5,311 nt of DNA from an uncultured Paracoccaceae bacterium. GTDB taxonomy: Bacteria; Pseudomonadota; Alphaproteobacteria; Rhodobacterales; Rhodobacteraceae. Positions 1 to 5,098 of this stretch are shown one piece after another (positions within the stretch are counted from its first letter, which is position 1; every line of letters begins with the position of its first letter). Location: the NCBI GenBank assembly GCA_937916485.1, contig CALFSV010000062.1, positions 1 to 5,311 of the forward strand, written 5' to 3'. The notes beneath the pieces were generated by a model that was given only the letters and a program-made list of their open reading frames with translations, had not been told where the DNA came from and did no database searches. A program made the position numbers and the translations under genes.

Positions 1-77
1 CCAAGGGTGCGTATCAGACCGCGTTCGAAGATCCGGCTTGTCTGAAAATGATCCTGAACTGGGAGAACGCCGCATGA
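1..77 (+). CDS. bchC: 3' end of bchC, 3-hydroxyethyl bacteriochlorophyllide a dehydrogenase (partial)
   Basis: The frame starting at position 3 is open to a TGA at 75-77 and encodes 24 residues starting KGAYQTAFEDPACLKM and ending with ENAA, which looks like a BchC C-terminus. BchC is a zinc-type alcohol dehydrogenase family enzyme that oxidises the 3-(1-hydroxyethyl) group of bacteriochlorophyllide to acetyl. Its position directly before bchX is the standard order in Rhodobacter. The stop overlaps the bchX start as ATGA (74-77), so the two are probably translationally coupled. Only the tail is visible, so no catalytic residue can be checked; identity rests on the tail sequence and gene order. 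Confidence 0.8.
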   Translation, partial: KGAYQTAFEDPACLKMILNWENAA

Positions 78-1075
78 GCCTCGATGTTCCGAACCTGCGC
101 GATTACGACGCCAAATTGCGCGAAGAAGCCGCCGAGCCCACGCTGGAGGTGCCGCAGGGCGAGCCGACCAAGAAAACCCAGATCATTGCCATCTATGGCA
201 AGGGCGGCATCGGCAAATCCTTTACGCTGGCCAACCTCAGCCACATGATGGCTGAACAGGGCAAGCGTGTGCTGCTGATCGGCTGCGACCCGAAATCCGA
301 TACCACCAGCCTTTTGTTCGGCGGCAAGGCCTGCCCCACGATCATCGAAACCTCGACCCAGAAGAAACTGGCAGGCGAGGAAGTGAAGATCGGCGATGTC
401 TGCTTCAAGCGCGGCGGTGTTTTCGCGATGGAACTGGGCGGGCCCGAGGTCGGCCGCGGCTGTGGCGGTCGCGGGATCATCCATGGCTTCGAGCTGCTCG
501 AAAAGCTGGGCTTCCATGATTGGGATTTCGACTATGTCTTGCTCGACTTTCTGGGCGACGTGGTGTGCGGCGGCTTTGGATTGCCCATCGCGCGCGACAT
601 GGCGCAAAAGGTGATCCTGGTCGCATCCAACGACCTGCAATCCCTTTATGTGGCCAACAACGTCTGCTCGGCGGTCGAATATTTCCGCAAGCTTGGCGGC
701 AATGTCGGTGTGGCCGGTCTGGTCATCAACAAGGATGACGGCTCGGGCGAGGCGCAGGCCTTTGCGCAGGCTGTTGGCATCCCGATCCTGGCCGCAATCC
801 CGCAAAATGACGACCTGCGCAAGAAGTCGGCGAATTATCAGATCGTCGGCACCGCTGAAAGCGAATGGGGCAGCCTGTTTGCCATGTTGGGCGACAATGT
901 GGCGGTGGCCCCGCCGATGAAGCCCGTGGCGCTGTCGCAAGATCAGCTGTTGCAGCTGTTCGATGGATCGGAAACCGGCGCTGGCATCACGCTGGAGCCC
1001 GCAAGCGACATCGACATGCGCGGCAAGAATGCCGTGGCCAAGCCATCCCTCGAAGTCATCTACGACGAGGCGTGA
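74..1075 (+). CDS. bchX: Chlorophyllide a reductase iron protein subunit BchX
   Basis: BchX is the NifH-like ATPase of chlorophyllide a oxidoreductase. It is a homodimer that carries a bridging [4Fe-4S] cluster and drives electrons into BchY-BchZ with ATP hydrolysis. The 333-residue product has a P-loop GKGGIGKS at residues 42-49, a GCDPKSD motif at 70-76, and the two expected cluster cysteines: C130 in GRGCGGRG and C165 in DVVCGG. The ATG at 74 is chosen because GGGAG (61-65) lies 8 bases upstream, it overlaps the bchC stop as ATGA, and 333 residues is the length I recall for R. capsulatus BchX. A TTG at 38 in frame would add 12 residues but lies inside bchC. The N-terminal stretch of about 35 residues before the P-loop is typical of BchX and separates it from BchL and NifH. 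bchY follows after 4 bases. Confidence 0.97.
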   Translation: MSLDVPNLRDYDAKLREEAAEPTLEVPQGEPTKKTQIIAIYGKGGIGKSFTLANLSHMMAEQGKRVLLIGCDPKSDTTSLLFGGKACPTIIETSTQKKLAGEEVKIGDVCFKRGGVFAMELGGPEVGRGCGGRGIIHGFELLEKLGFHDWDFDYVLLDFLGDVVCGGFGLPIARDMAQKVILVASNDLQSLYVANNVCSAVEYFRKLGGNVGVAGLVINKDDGSGEAQAFAQAVGIPILAAIPQNDDLRKKSANYQIVGTAESEWGSLFAMLGDNVAVAPPMKPVALSQDQLLQLFDGSETGAGITLEPASDIDMRGKNAVAKPSLEVIYDEA

Positions 1076-1079
1076 ACCG

Positions 1080-2618
1080 ATGGCCGATGATCTCAGAGAA
1101 GTGCGCTACGACGACACGGCCGAGGCCCCGGTGATCCGGGGCGAGGCCGTCGTTGACGCCATCCCGACGGGATCCGCACCGCAGGGCGGGGATGGCATGG
1201 GATGCCATGCCGGGGCCGGGGAAATGGAAAAGGCCGCCCGGATGGCGGGCAAATCCGAGATCCTTGACCAATACGCCAAGGATTATCCCCAAGGTCCCCA
1301 TGACAAGCCGCAATCCATGTGCCCGGCGTTCGGCAGCCTGCGGGTGGGTCTGCGGATGCGCCGCACCGCCACCGTGCTGAGCGGTTCGGCCTGTTGCGTC
1401 TATGGGCTGACCTTTGTGTCGCATTTCTACGGCGCGCGCCGGTCGGTCGGTTATGTGCCGTTCAATTCGGAGACGCTGGTCACCGGCAAGCTGTTCGAGG
1501 ATATCCGCGAAGCGGTCCACGACATGGCCGATCCGGAACGCTATGACGCCATCGTGGTGACGAACCTGTGCGTTCCCACAGCATCGGGCGTGCCGCTTCG
1601 GTTGCTTCCAAATGAGATCAACGGGGTCCGGATCGTGGGCATCGATGTGCCCGGTTTTGGCATCCCCACCCATGCCGAAGCCAAGGATGTCTTGGCAGGT
1701 GCCATGCTCAATTATGCCCGCAAGGAAGTGGAGGCTGGCCCCGTGCAAGCCCCCGTCTCGGGCAAATCCGATCGTCCGACAGTGACATTGTTGGGCGAAA
1801 TGTTCCCTGCAGACCCATTGGGTATTGGAGGGATGCTCGCGCCACTCGGTCTGGCGGCAGGTCCGGTCGTTCCCTGCCGAGAGTGGCGCGAGCTCTATTC
1901 TGCTTTGGATAGCCAGGTTGTTGCGGCGATCCACCCGTTCTACACCGCCGCCATCCGCGAGTTCGAGGCGGCGGGCCGCACCATCGTGGGTTCGGCCCCG
2001 GTGGGCCATGATGGCACCGCCGCCTGGCTGGCTGCGATCGGGGCGGCCTATGGCGTTGATCGTGCAAGAATTGCCGCCGCTCAGAACGCGTTCTTGCCTG
2101 CGATCAAGGCCGGCTTGGCGGCAAATCCGATCAAGGGCACGATCACCCTGTCGGGCTATGAAGGATCCGAATTGCTGGTTGCGCGGCTCTTGATCGAAAG
2201 CGGCGCCGATGTGCCCTATGTCGGCAGCGCCTGCCCCCGGACGAAATGGTCCGCCCCTGATATCGACTGGCTTGAGGCGCGCGGCGTCAAGATCAAGTTC
2301 CGCGCCAGCCTTGAGGATGATTGCGCCGCGATGGAGGCCATCAAGCCTGACCTCGCTATCGGTACCACCCCTGTGGTGCAAAAGGGCAAGGAAATGGGCA
2401 TCCCGTCGCTCTATTTCACCAACCTGATTTCAGCCCGCCCGCTGATGGGCCCGGCCGGTGCCGGATCGCTTGGCCAGGTTGTCAACGCCGCCATGGCCAA
2501 CAAGGGCCGCATGGATCATATGCGCGACTTCTTCGAAGGCGTGGGCGAAGGCGATACCGCGCCGCGTATCAGAAAAAGCTCGACAAGGCCGCGCGTGCGG
2601 CCGCCGCGGAGCAGATGA
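1080..2618 (+). CDS. bchY: Chlorophyllide a reductase subunit BchY, with apparent frameshifted C-terminus
   Basis: BchY pairs with BchZ in the catalytic heterotetramer that reduces the C7=C8 bond of chlorophyllide a; it is related to BchN and NifD/E. The product is 512 residues from ATG 1080, with GAGG (1067-1070) 9 bases upstream. Cysteines C81 (SMCPAFGS), C106 (SACCVYG) and C164 (TNLCVPT) have exactly the spacing of C62/C87/C145, which I recall as cluster ligands in Roseobacter denitrificans BchY, offset by 19. The protein is normal through GVGEGDTA near residue 494. It then ends in a very arginine-rich tail (PRIRKSSTRPRVRPPRSR). In another frame, 2561-2623 encodes AAYQKKLDKAARAAAAEQMI and a stop, which resembles a normal BchY end. 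A deletion or base error near 2556-2566 is the simplest reading. The catalytic core is intact, so activity may survive. Confidence 0.95.
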   Translation: MADDLREVRYDDTAEAPVIRGEAVVDAIPTGSAPQGGDGMGCHAGAGEMEKAARMAGKSEILDQYAKDYPQGPHDKPQSMCPAFGSLRVGLRMRRTATVLSGSACCVYGLTFVSHFYGARRSVGYVPFNSETLVTGKLFEDIREAVHDMADPERYDAIVVTNLCVPTASGVPLRLLPNEINGVRIVGIDVPGFGIPTHAEAKDVLAGAMLNYARKEVEAGPVQAPVSGKSDRPTVTLLGEMFPADPLGIGGMLAPLGLAAGPVVPCREWRELYSALDSQVVAAIHPFYTAAIREFEAAGRTIVGSAPVGHDGTAAWLAAIGAAYGVDRARIAAAQNAFLPAIKAGLAANPIKGTITLSGYEGSELLVARLLIESGADVPYVGSACPRTKWSAPDIDWLEARGVKIKFRASLEDDCAAMEAIKPDLAIGTTPVVQKGKEMGIPSLYFTNLISARPLMGPAGAGSLGQVVNAAMANKGRMDHMRDFFEGVGEGDTAPRIRKSSTRPRVRPPRSR

Positions 2619-2638
2619 TATGAGCGCGGTTTTTCATA

Positions 2639-2702
2639 GGGTTTCGGCCCTGCGGGCCGACCCGGCCGGGGGGCCAGCCCCCCGGAGTATTTGCAAAGCA
2701 AA
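2639..2702 (+). repeat. Tandem GC-rich hairpins between bchY and bchZ, resembling a Rhodobacterales intergenic repeat
   Basis: The 99-base gap holds two adjacent perfect stem-loops. The first pairs TCGGCCC (2644-2650) with GGGCCGA (2654-2660) around a TGC loop, and can be lengthened by GGG 2639-2641 with CCC 2661-2663 across a two-T bulge. The second pairs CCGGGGGG (2666-2673) with CCCCCCGG (2678-2685) around CCAG. It runs into GGAGTATTTGC, and a small TTTGC/GCAAA stem (2690-2702) follows. A C-run plus GGAGTATTT resembles a dispersed intergenic element I recall from Rhodobacterales genomes; that is memory, not a search. There is no U-run after the strong stems, so a standard intrinsic terminator is unlikely. 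It may act as an mRNA stability or attenuation element between two subunits needed in equal amounts. Confidence 0.6.
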
Positions 2703-2717
2703 GACGGGGGCGCCGTC

Positions 2718-4196
2718 ATGCTGATCCAGGATCACGATCGCGCCGGAGGCTACTGGGGGGCAGTTTATGCCTTTACCGCCGTCAAGGGGCTTCAGGTTGT
2801 CATCGATGGCCCGGTGGGGTGTGAAAACCTGCCCGTGACATCGGTGCTGCATTACACCGACGGATTGCCGCCGCATGAATTGCCCATCGTGACCACGGGT
2901 CTGGGCGAAGAAGAACTGGGCCGCGACGGCACCGAGGGCGCGATGAAGCGCGCCTGGGGTGTGCTGGACCCGGCTTTGCCTTCGGTCGTTGTCACCGGCT
3001 CCATCGCCGAGATGATCGGCGGCGGCGTGACGCCGATGGGCACCAACATCCAGCGGTTCTTGCCGCGCACCATCGACGAGGATCAGTGGCAGACCGCTGA
3101 CCGCGCGATGACGTGGATCTTTACCGAATTCGGCATGACCAAGGGGCGCATGCCGCCCGAAAAGCCGCGTGATCCGGGTGCCGCGCCGCGCGTCAACATC
3201 CTTGGGCCGATGTATGGCACGTTCAACATGCCCTCCGATCTGCACGAGATCCGGCGTCTGGTTGAAGGCATCGGGGCCGAGGTCAACATGGTCATGCCCC
3301 TGGGCAGCCATCTGGCCGAGATGCGCAACCTTGTGAATGCGGATGTGAATATCTGCATGTACCGCGAATTTGGCCGGGGCCTGTGCGAAGTTCTGGGCAA
3401 GCCCTATCTGCAAGCGCCCATCGGGGTGGAAAGCACCACCAAATTCCTGCGCAAGCTGGGTGAATTGCTGGCGCTCGATCCCGAACCCTTCATCGAACGC
3501 GAGAAGCATTCCACGATCAAGCCGGTCTGGGATCTGTGGCGCTCGGTCACGCAGGATTTCTTTGCCACCGCCAGCTTTGGCATCGTGGCCAATGAAACCT
3601 ATGCCCGTGGCGTGCGGCAGTTTCTGGAAACCGATCTGGGCCTGCCTTGCGCCTTTGCGGTGGCGCGGGTGGCTGGGCGCAAGACCGACAATGAGCAGGT
3701 GCGCGCGCTGGTGACCCAGAAGCGGCCGCTGATCTTGATGGGGTCAATCAACGAAAAGATGTATCTGGCCGAGATGGCGGCGGGGCATGGGCCCAAGCCG
3801 GCCTTTATTCCCGCGAGCTTTCCGGGTGCCGCGATCCGGCGCGCGACCGGCACGCCCTTCATGGGCTATGCGGGCGCGACCTACATGTTGCAAGAGGTCT
3901 GCAACGGCCTGTTCGATGCGCTGTTCCACATCCTGCCCTTGGGCAGCCAGATGGACAGCCTCGAGGCCACACCCACCACGCTGCGCCGGGATTTCCCGTG
4001 GGATGCCGACGCGCAGGCGCTTTTGGATCGCATCGTGGCCGAGCATCCGATTTTGACCCGTATTTCCGCCGCCAAGACGCTGAGGGATGCCGCCGAAAAG
4101 ACGGCGCTCGCCAGCGGGGCAGAGCGGGTGATGAAGCATACCGTCCGTGCCTTGGCGCCGGCCGGGTTCGAGTTCAACGAGGGAGAGGAAAGATGA
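2718..4196 (+). CDS. bchZ: Chlorophyllide a reductase subunit BchZ
   Basis: BchZ is the second subunit of the BchY-BchZ catalytic component of chlorophyllide a oxidoreductase, related to BchB and NifK/N. It supplies part of the substrate pocket and one ligand of the shared [4Fe-4S] cluster. The 492-residue product starts [18 protein letters not shown]35 in [10 protein letters not shown] is at exactly the position I recall for the BchZ cluster ligand in R. denitrificans, which supports ATG 2718 over an in-frame TTG at 2691. The C-terminal part from W428 to about residue 476 looks like the small PCP_red domain found at the end of BchB and BchZ. A G-run at 2706-2710 is the only upstream ribosome-binding candidate and is atypical, so initiation may be weak. 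The stop overlaps the pufQ ATG. The puf promoter in related species lies upstream of pufQ within this gene, but I could not place it here. Confidence 0.97.
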   Translation: MLIQDHDRAGGYWGAVYAFTAVKGLQVVIDGPVGCENLPVTSVLHYTDGLPPHELPIVTTGLGEEELGRDGTEGAMKRAWGVLDPALPSVVVTGSIAEMIGGGVTPMGTNIQRFLPRTIDEDQWQTADRAMTWIFTEFGMTKGRMPPEKPRDPGAAPRVNILGPMYGTFNMPSDLHEIRRLVEGIGAEVNMVMPLGSHLAEMRNLVNADVNICMYREFGRGLCEVLGKPYLQAPIGVESTTKFLRKLGELLALDPEPFIEREKHSTIKPVWDLWRSVTQDFFATASFGIVANETYARGVRQFLETDLGLPCAFAVARVAGRKTDNEQVRALVTQKRPLILMGSINEKMYLAEMAAGHGPKPAFIPASFPGAAIRRATGTPFMGYAGATYMLQEVCNGLFDALFHILPLGSQMDSLEATPTTLRRDFPWDADAQALLDRIVAEHPILTRISAAKTLRDAAEKTALASGAERVMKHTVRALAPAGFEFNEGEER

Positions 4197-4411
4197 CGGA
4201 CTTCACCTCCGACCATCCGGTCGCGCGGCACAAGACGCCCAAGGCCGAATTCATGGTCTATTTCGCAATCATCTTCCTGGCGACATTGCCGCTGGCGACC
4301 CTGACATGGGCGTTGGCTGCGATTCGCACGGGAAGTCTGACGGATAAGGGCCCGGTCAAACGGGCCTGGAGCCAGGCCCGGATCATCACACCGATGATCT
4401 TTTCCGCCTGA
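4193..4411 (+). CDS. pufQ: PufQ, bacteriochlorophyll-synthesis accessory protein
   Basis: PufQ is a small membrane protein needed for normal bacteriochlorophyll levels in Rhodobacter; a role in carrying or regulating tetrapyrrole intermediates has been proposed but is not settled. The 72-residue product matches the usual size of just over 70. It has a polar N-terminus ([20 protein letters not shown]), one hydrophobic segment at about residues 21-44, and a basic tail ending [10 protein letters not shown]. Its ATG overlaps the bchZ stop as ATGA, and the purine-rich GGGAGAGGAAAG (4181-4192) provides the ribosome-binding site. This coupling ties bch and puf translation. Its 3' third also carries strong RNA inverted repeats, described separately. 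Identity rests on sequence character and on position between bchZ and pufB. Confidence 0.93.
   Translation: MTDFTSDHPVARHKTPKAEFMVYFAIIFLATLPLATLTWALAAIRTGSLTDKGPVKRAWSQARIITPMIFSA
4349..4403 (+). promoter_or_regulatory. Overlapping hairpins at the 3' end of pufQ, possible attenuator
   Basis: Three inverted repeats are packed into the last third of pufQ. Stem A pairs GGCCCG (4349-4354) with CGGGCC (4361-4366) around GTCAAA. Stem B pairs CGGGCCTGG (4361-4369) with CCAGGCCCG (4372-4380), 9 of 9 complementary with a 2-base spacer, so the innermost pairs would open. A and B share 4361-4366 and cannot form together. Stem C pairs GATCATC (4381-4387) with GATGATC (4393-4399) around ACACC and is followed by TTTT (4400-4403), a weak terminator-like arrangement. 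Regulation of read-through into pufBA is an inference; coding constraint could also explain part of the pattern. Confidence 0.4.
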
Positions 4412-4422
4412 TCCGGCTCGAA

Positions 4423-4463
4423 CCCGCCCAACACAGCCTGTCGTCAGACCACAGGCGGGCGGG
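4423..4463 (+). promoter_or_regulatory. Stem-loop in the pufQ-pufB leader
   Basis: CCCGCCC (4423-4429) pairs with GGGCGGG (4457-4463), and inside it GCCTGT (4436-4441) pairs with ACAGGC (4451-4456). The loop is 9 bases and AACACA is bulged on the left arm, for 13 base pairs in all. It starts 12 bases after the pufQ stop. It may protect the upstream 3' end or act as a processing landmark; there is no U-run after it. Confidence 0.5.
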
Positions 4464-4503
4464 GGGAGCCACCACAGAACACTCGGCGTGACGACCGGAG
4501 CCG

Positions 4504-4523
4504 ATAGAGAATTTACCGCATTT
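4504..4523 (+). other. AU-rich unstructured stretch, candidate RNase E cleavage site
   Basis: ATAGAGAATTTACCGCATTT is the most AT-rich run in an otherwise very GC-rich leader. It lies between the stem-loop at 4423-4463 and the one at 4549-4574. RNase E cuts single-stranded AU-rich RNA, and puf mRNA in Rhodobacter is known to be processed by endonuclease cleavage, so a cut here would give a pufBA message with a hairpin near its 5' end. This is inference only; no convincing promoter was found at this spot. Confidence 0.25.
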
Positions 4524-4544
4524 CGAGCGATCGGGATGGGGTGA

Positions 4545-4607
4545 ATGGCCGACAAGGCAATGAGGCCTTGTCGGGGCCCGGCCGCGGGGTTCGCGGCATC
4601 GGTCTAA
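4545..4607 (+). CDS. 20-codon leader ORF in the position of pufK
   Basis: An ATG at 4545 opens a 20-residue frame, MADKAMRPCRGPAAGFAASV, ending with TAA at 4605-4607, 18 bases before pufB. R. sphaeroides has, as I recall, a small ORF called pufK of about 20 codons at this place. It has rare codons and is proposed to gate translation of pufB. The match here is in position and length; I cannot compare the sequences. Supporting signs are GGGGTGA directly before the ATG as a weak ribosome-binding site, and AGG CCT TGT codons that are uncommon in such GC-rich genomes. The ORF spans both leader hairpins, and its stop lies in the stem covering the pufB ribosome-binding site. It may be a translated regulator rather than a functional peptide, or chance. 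Confidence 0.4.
   Translation: MADKAMRPCRGPAAGFAASV
4549..4574 (+). promoter_or_regulatory. Perfect 10-bp hairpin upstream of pufB
   Basis: CCGACAAGGC (4549-4558) is fully complementary to GCCTTGTCGG (4565-4574) around a 6-base AATGAG loop. 5' hairpins of this kind stabilise pufBA mRNA in Rhodobacter species. It lies inside the 20-codon leader ORF, so ribosomes reading that ORF would melt it. Confidence 0.6.
4581..4597 (+). promoter_or_regulatory. Short GC hairpin before the pufB ribosome-binding site
   Basis: GCCGCG (4581-4586) pairs perfectly with CGCGGC (4592-4597) around GGGTT. It sits between the 10-bp hairpin at 4549-4574 and the pufB ribosome-binding region, giving the leader a closely spaced series of stems. 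Function is inferred from position only. Confidence 0.4.
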
Positions 4608-4625
4608 CGTTCCGGAGGAAAGTTA
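4605..4625 (+). promoter_or_regulatory. pufB ribosome-binding site, possibly hidden in a small stem
   Basis: GGAGGAA (4614-4620) is a strong Shine-Dalgarno sequence that ends 5 bases before the pufB ATG. The flanks are complementary: TAAC (4605-4608) pairs with GTTA (4622-4625) and TTCC (4610-4613) with GGAA (4617-4620), with one G-A mismatch and a GGA loop. Part of the site would therefore be paired. The TAA that ends the leader ORF is in the left arm, so a ribosome terminating there would open the stem. The stem is short and its in vivo stability is uncertain. Confidence 0.5.
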
Positions 4626-4775
4626 ATGGCTGATAATTCCGACCTGTCCTTCACGGGTCTTACCGACGAGCAGGCGCAAGAGCTGCACGCGGTGTACATG
4701 AGCGGGCTCTGGCTGTTTGCGGCCGTCGCCCTGGTAGCTCATCTCGCCACGTACATCTGGGCGCCCTGGTTCTGA
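4626..4775 (+). CDS. pufB: Light-harvesting 1 (B875) beta polypeptide
   Basis: PufB is the LH1 beta chain that, with PufA, forms the bacteriochlorophyll-binding ring around the reaction centre in the intracytoplasmic membrane. The 49-residue product starts [20 protein letters not shown] and has the same length as, and near identity to, R. sphaeroides PufB as I recall it. It has an acidic cytoplasmic N-terminus, H21, one membrane helix at about residues 25-45, and the AxxxH motif A35-H39, in which H39 ligates bacteriochlorophyll. The C-terminal YIWAPWF carries the aromatic residues that tune absorption. Initiation uses GGAGG at 4614-4618. pufA follows after 15 bases. The sequence fits core LH1 rather than LH2 (PucB), and the pufQ/pufL context settles it. 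Confidence 0.98.
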   Translation: MADNSDLSFTGLTDEQAQELHAVYMSGLWLFAAVALVAHLATYIWAPWF

Positions 4776-4790
4776 GGAAGGAGCAACATC

Positions 4791-4955
4791 ATGGCTAAGT
4801 TCTACAAGATCTGGCTCATTTTCGACCCCCGCCGCGTGTTCGTGGCACAGGGTGTCTTTCTGTTCCTTCTCGCGGCGATGATCCACCTCGTGGTTTTGTC
4901 GTCCGGTCTGAACTGGTTCGAATCCGCTGCTGCAACCGCAGGGTTTGGCGGCTGA
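4791..4955 (+). CDS. pufA: Light-harvesting 1 (B875) alpha polypeptide
   Basis: PufA is the LH1 alpha chain paired with PufB around the reaction centre. The 54-residue product begins [20 protein letters not shown], the typical alpha N-terminus including W8. One membrane helix follows at about residues 13-36, containing A28xxxH32, with H32 as the bacteriochlorophyll ligand. W42 in LNWFES lies in the usual C-terminal aromatic region. The C-terminal end (AAATAGFGG) is short and small-residue rich; R. sphaeroides PufA is, from memory, 58 residues with a different tail, so this part is lineage-specific. AAGGAG at 4778-4783, 7 bases before the ATG, is a strong ribosome-binding site that overlaps the pufB end region and fits equal alpha and beta output. 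Confidence 0.98.
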   Translation: MAKFYKIWLIFDPRRVFVAQGVFLFLLAAMIHLVVLSSGLNWFESAAATAGFGG

Positions 4956-4964
4956 TCCGAAGCC

Positions 4965-4985
4965 CCGCGCCAGATGCTGGCGCGG
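4965..4985 (+). promoter_or_regulatory. First pufA-pufL intercistronic hairpin
   Basis: CCGCGCCAG (4965-4973) is perfectly complementary to CTGGCGCGG (4977-4985) with an ATG loop. It begins 10 bases after the pufA stop. In Rhodobacter, hairpins in this spacer block 3'-to-5' exonucleases, so the pufBA segment outlives pufLM and LH1 exceeds reaction centres. There is no U-run, which favours a stability element over a terminator. Confidence 0.75.
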
Positions 4986-4993
4986 CGACCTTT

Positions 4994-5029
4994 GCTGCGG
5001 GCGGTGCATGAGCGTGTCTCGCCCGCAGC
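4994..5029 (+). promoter_or_regulatory. Second pufA-pufL intercistronic hairpin
   Basis: GCTGCGGGCG (4994-5003) pairs perfectly with CGCCCGCAGC (5020-5029) around a 16-base loop; G5004-T5019 and T4993-G5030 could add wobble pairs. It follows the first hairpin by 8 bases. Together they form the double barrier expected at the end of the pufBA message. The rest of the spacer (5031-5086) shows no further strong structure or promoter. Confidence 0.7.
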
Positions 5030-5098
5030 GATCCGACCGAATTCATTGACGGCTGACCGGCACTGCCCGTTGACGCCGCCGAACGCGGAGACAGACGC

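Noticed and set aside
38..73. TTG start giving a 345-residue BchX
   Set aside because: It lies inside bchC without a clear ribosome-binding site, while ATG 74 has GGGAG, an ATGA overlap and the usual family length.
14..940. Minus-strand ORF of 308 codons opposite bchX
   Set aside because: It lies fully opposite the unmistakable bchX frame and reflects high third-position GC.
1056..2381. Long minus-strand ORF of 441 codons opposite bchY
   Set aside because: It is a GC-rich shadow of bchY, whose frame is clearly recognised; its product has no recognisable domain.
2620..2724. 34-codon ORF starting at the ATG that overlaps the out-of-frame bchY stop
   Set aside because: It runs through the GC-rich hairpin element, has repeat-like composition and ends out of frame inside bchZ; no family resemblance.
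2634..3509. Minus-strand ORF of 291 codons opposite bchZ
   Set aside because: It is a shadow of bchZ with low-complexity composition and no recognised family.
4053..4081. TTGACC in bchZ as the -35 box of a puf promoter
   Set aside because: No acceptable -10 sequence lies 16-18 bases downstream.
4439..4453. TGT...ACA as a PpsR/CrtJ binding site
   Set aside because: The spacing is 9 bases rather than the 12 of the consensus, and the bases are better explained by the stem-loop at 4423-4463.
5046..5077. TTGACGGC and TTGACGCC as a promoter or operator repeat before pufL
   Set aside because: Only two imperfect 8-base copies with no -10 box; pufL is expected to be expressed from upstream.
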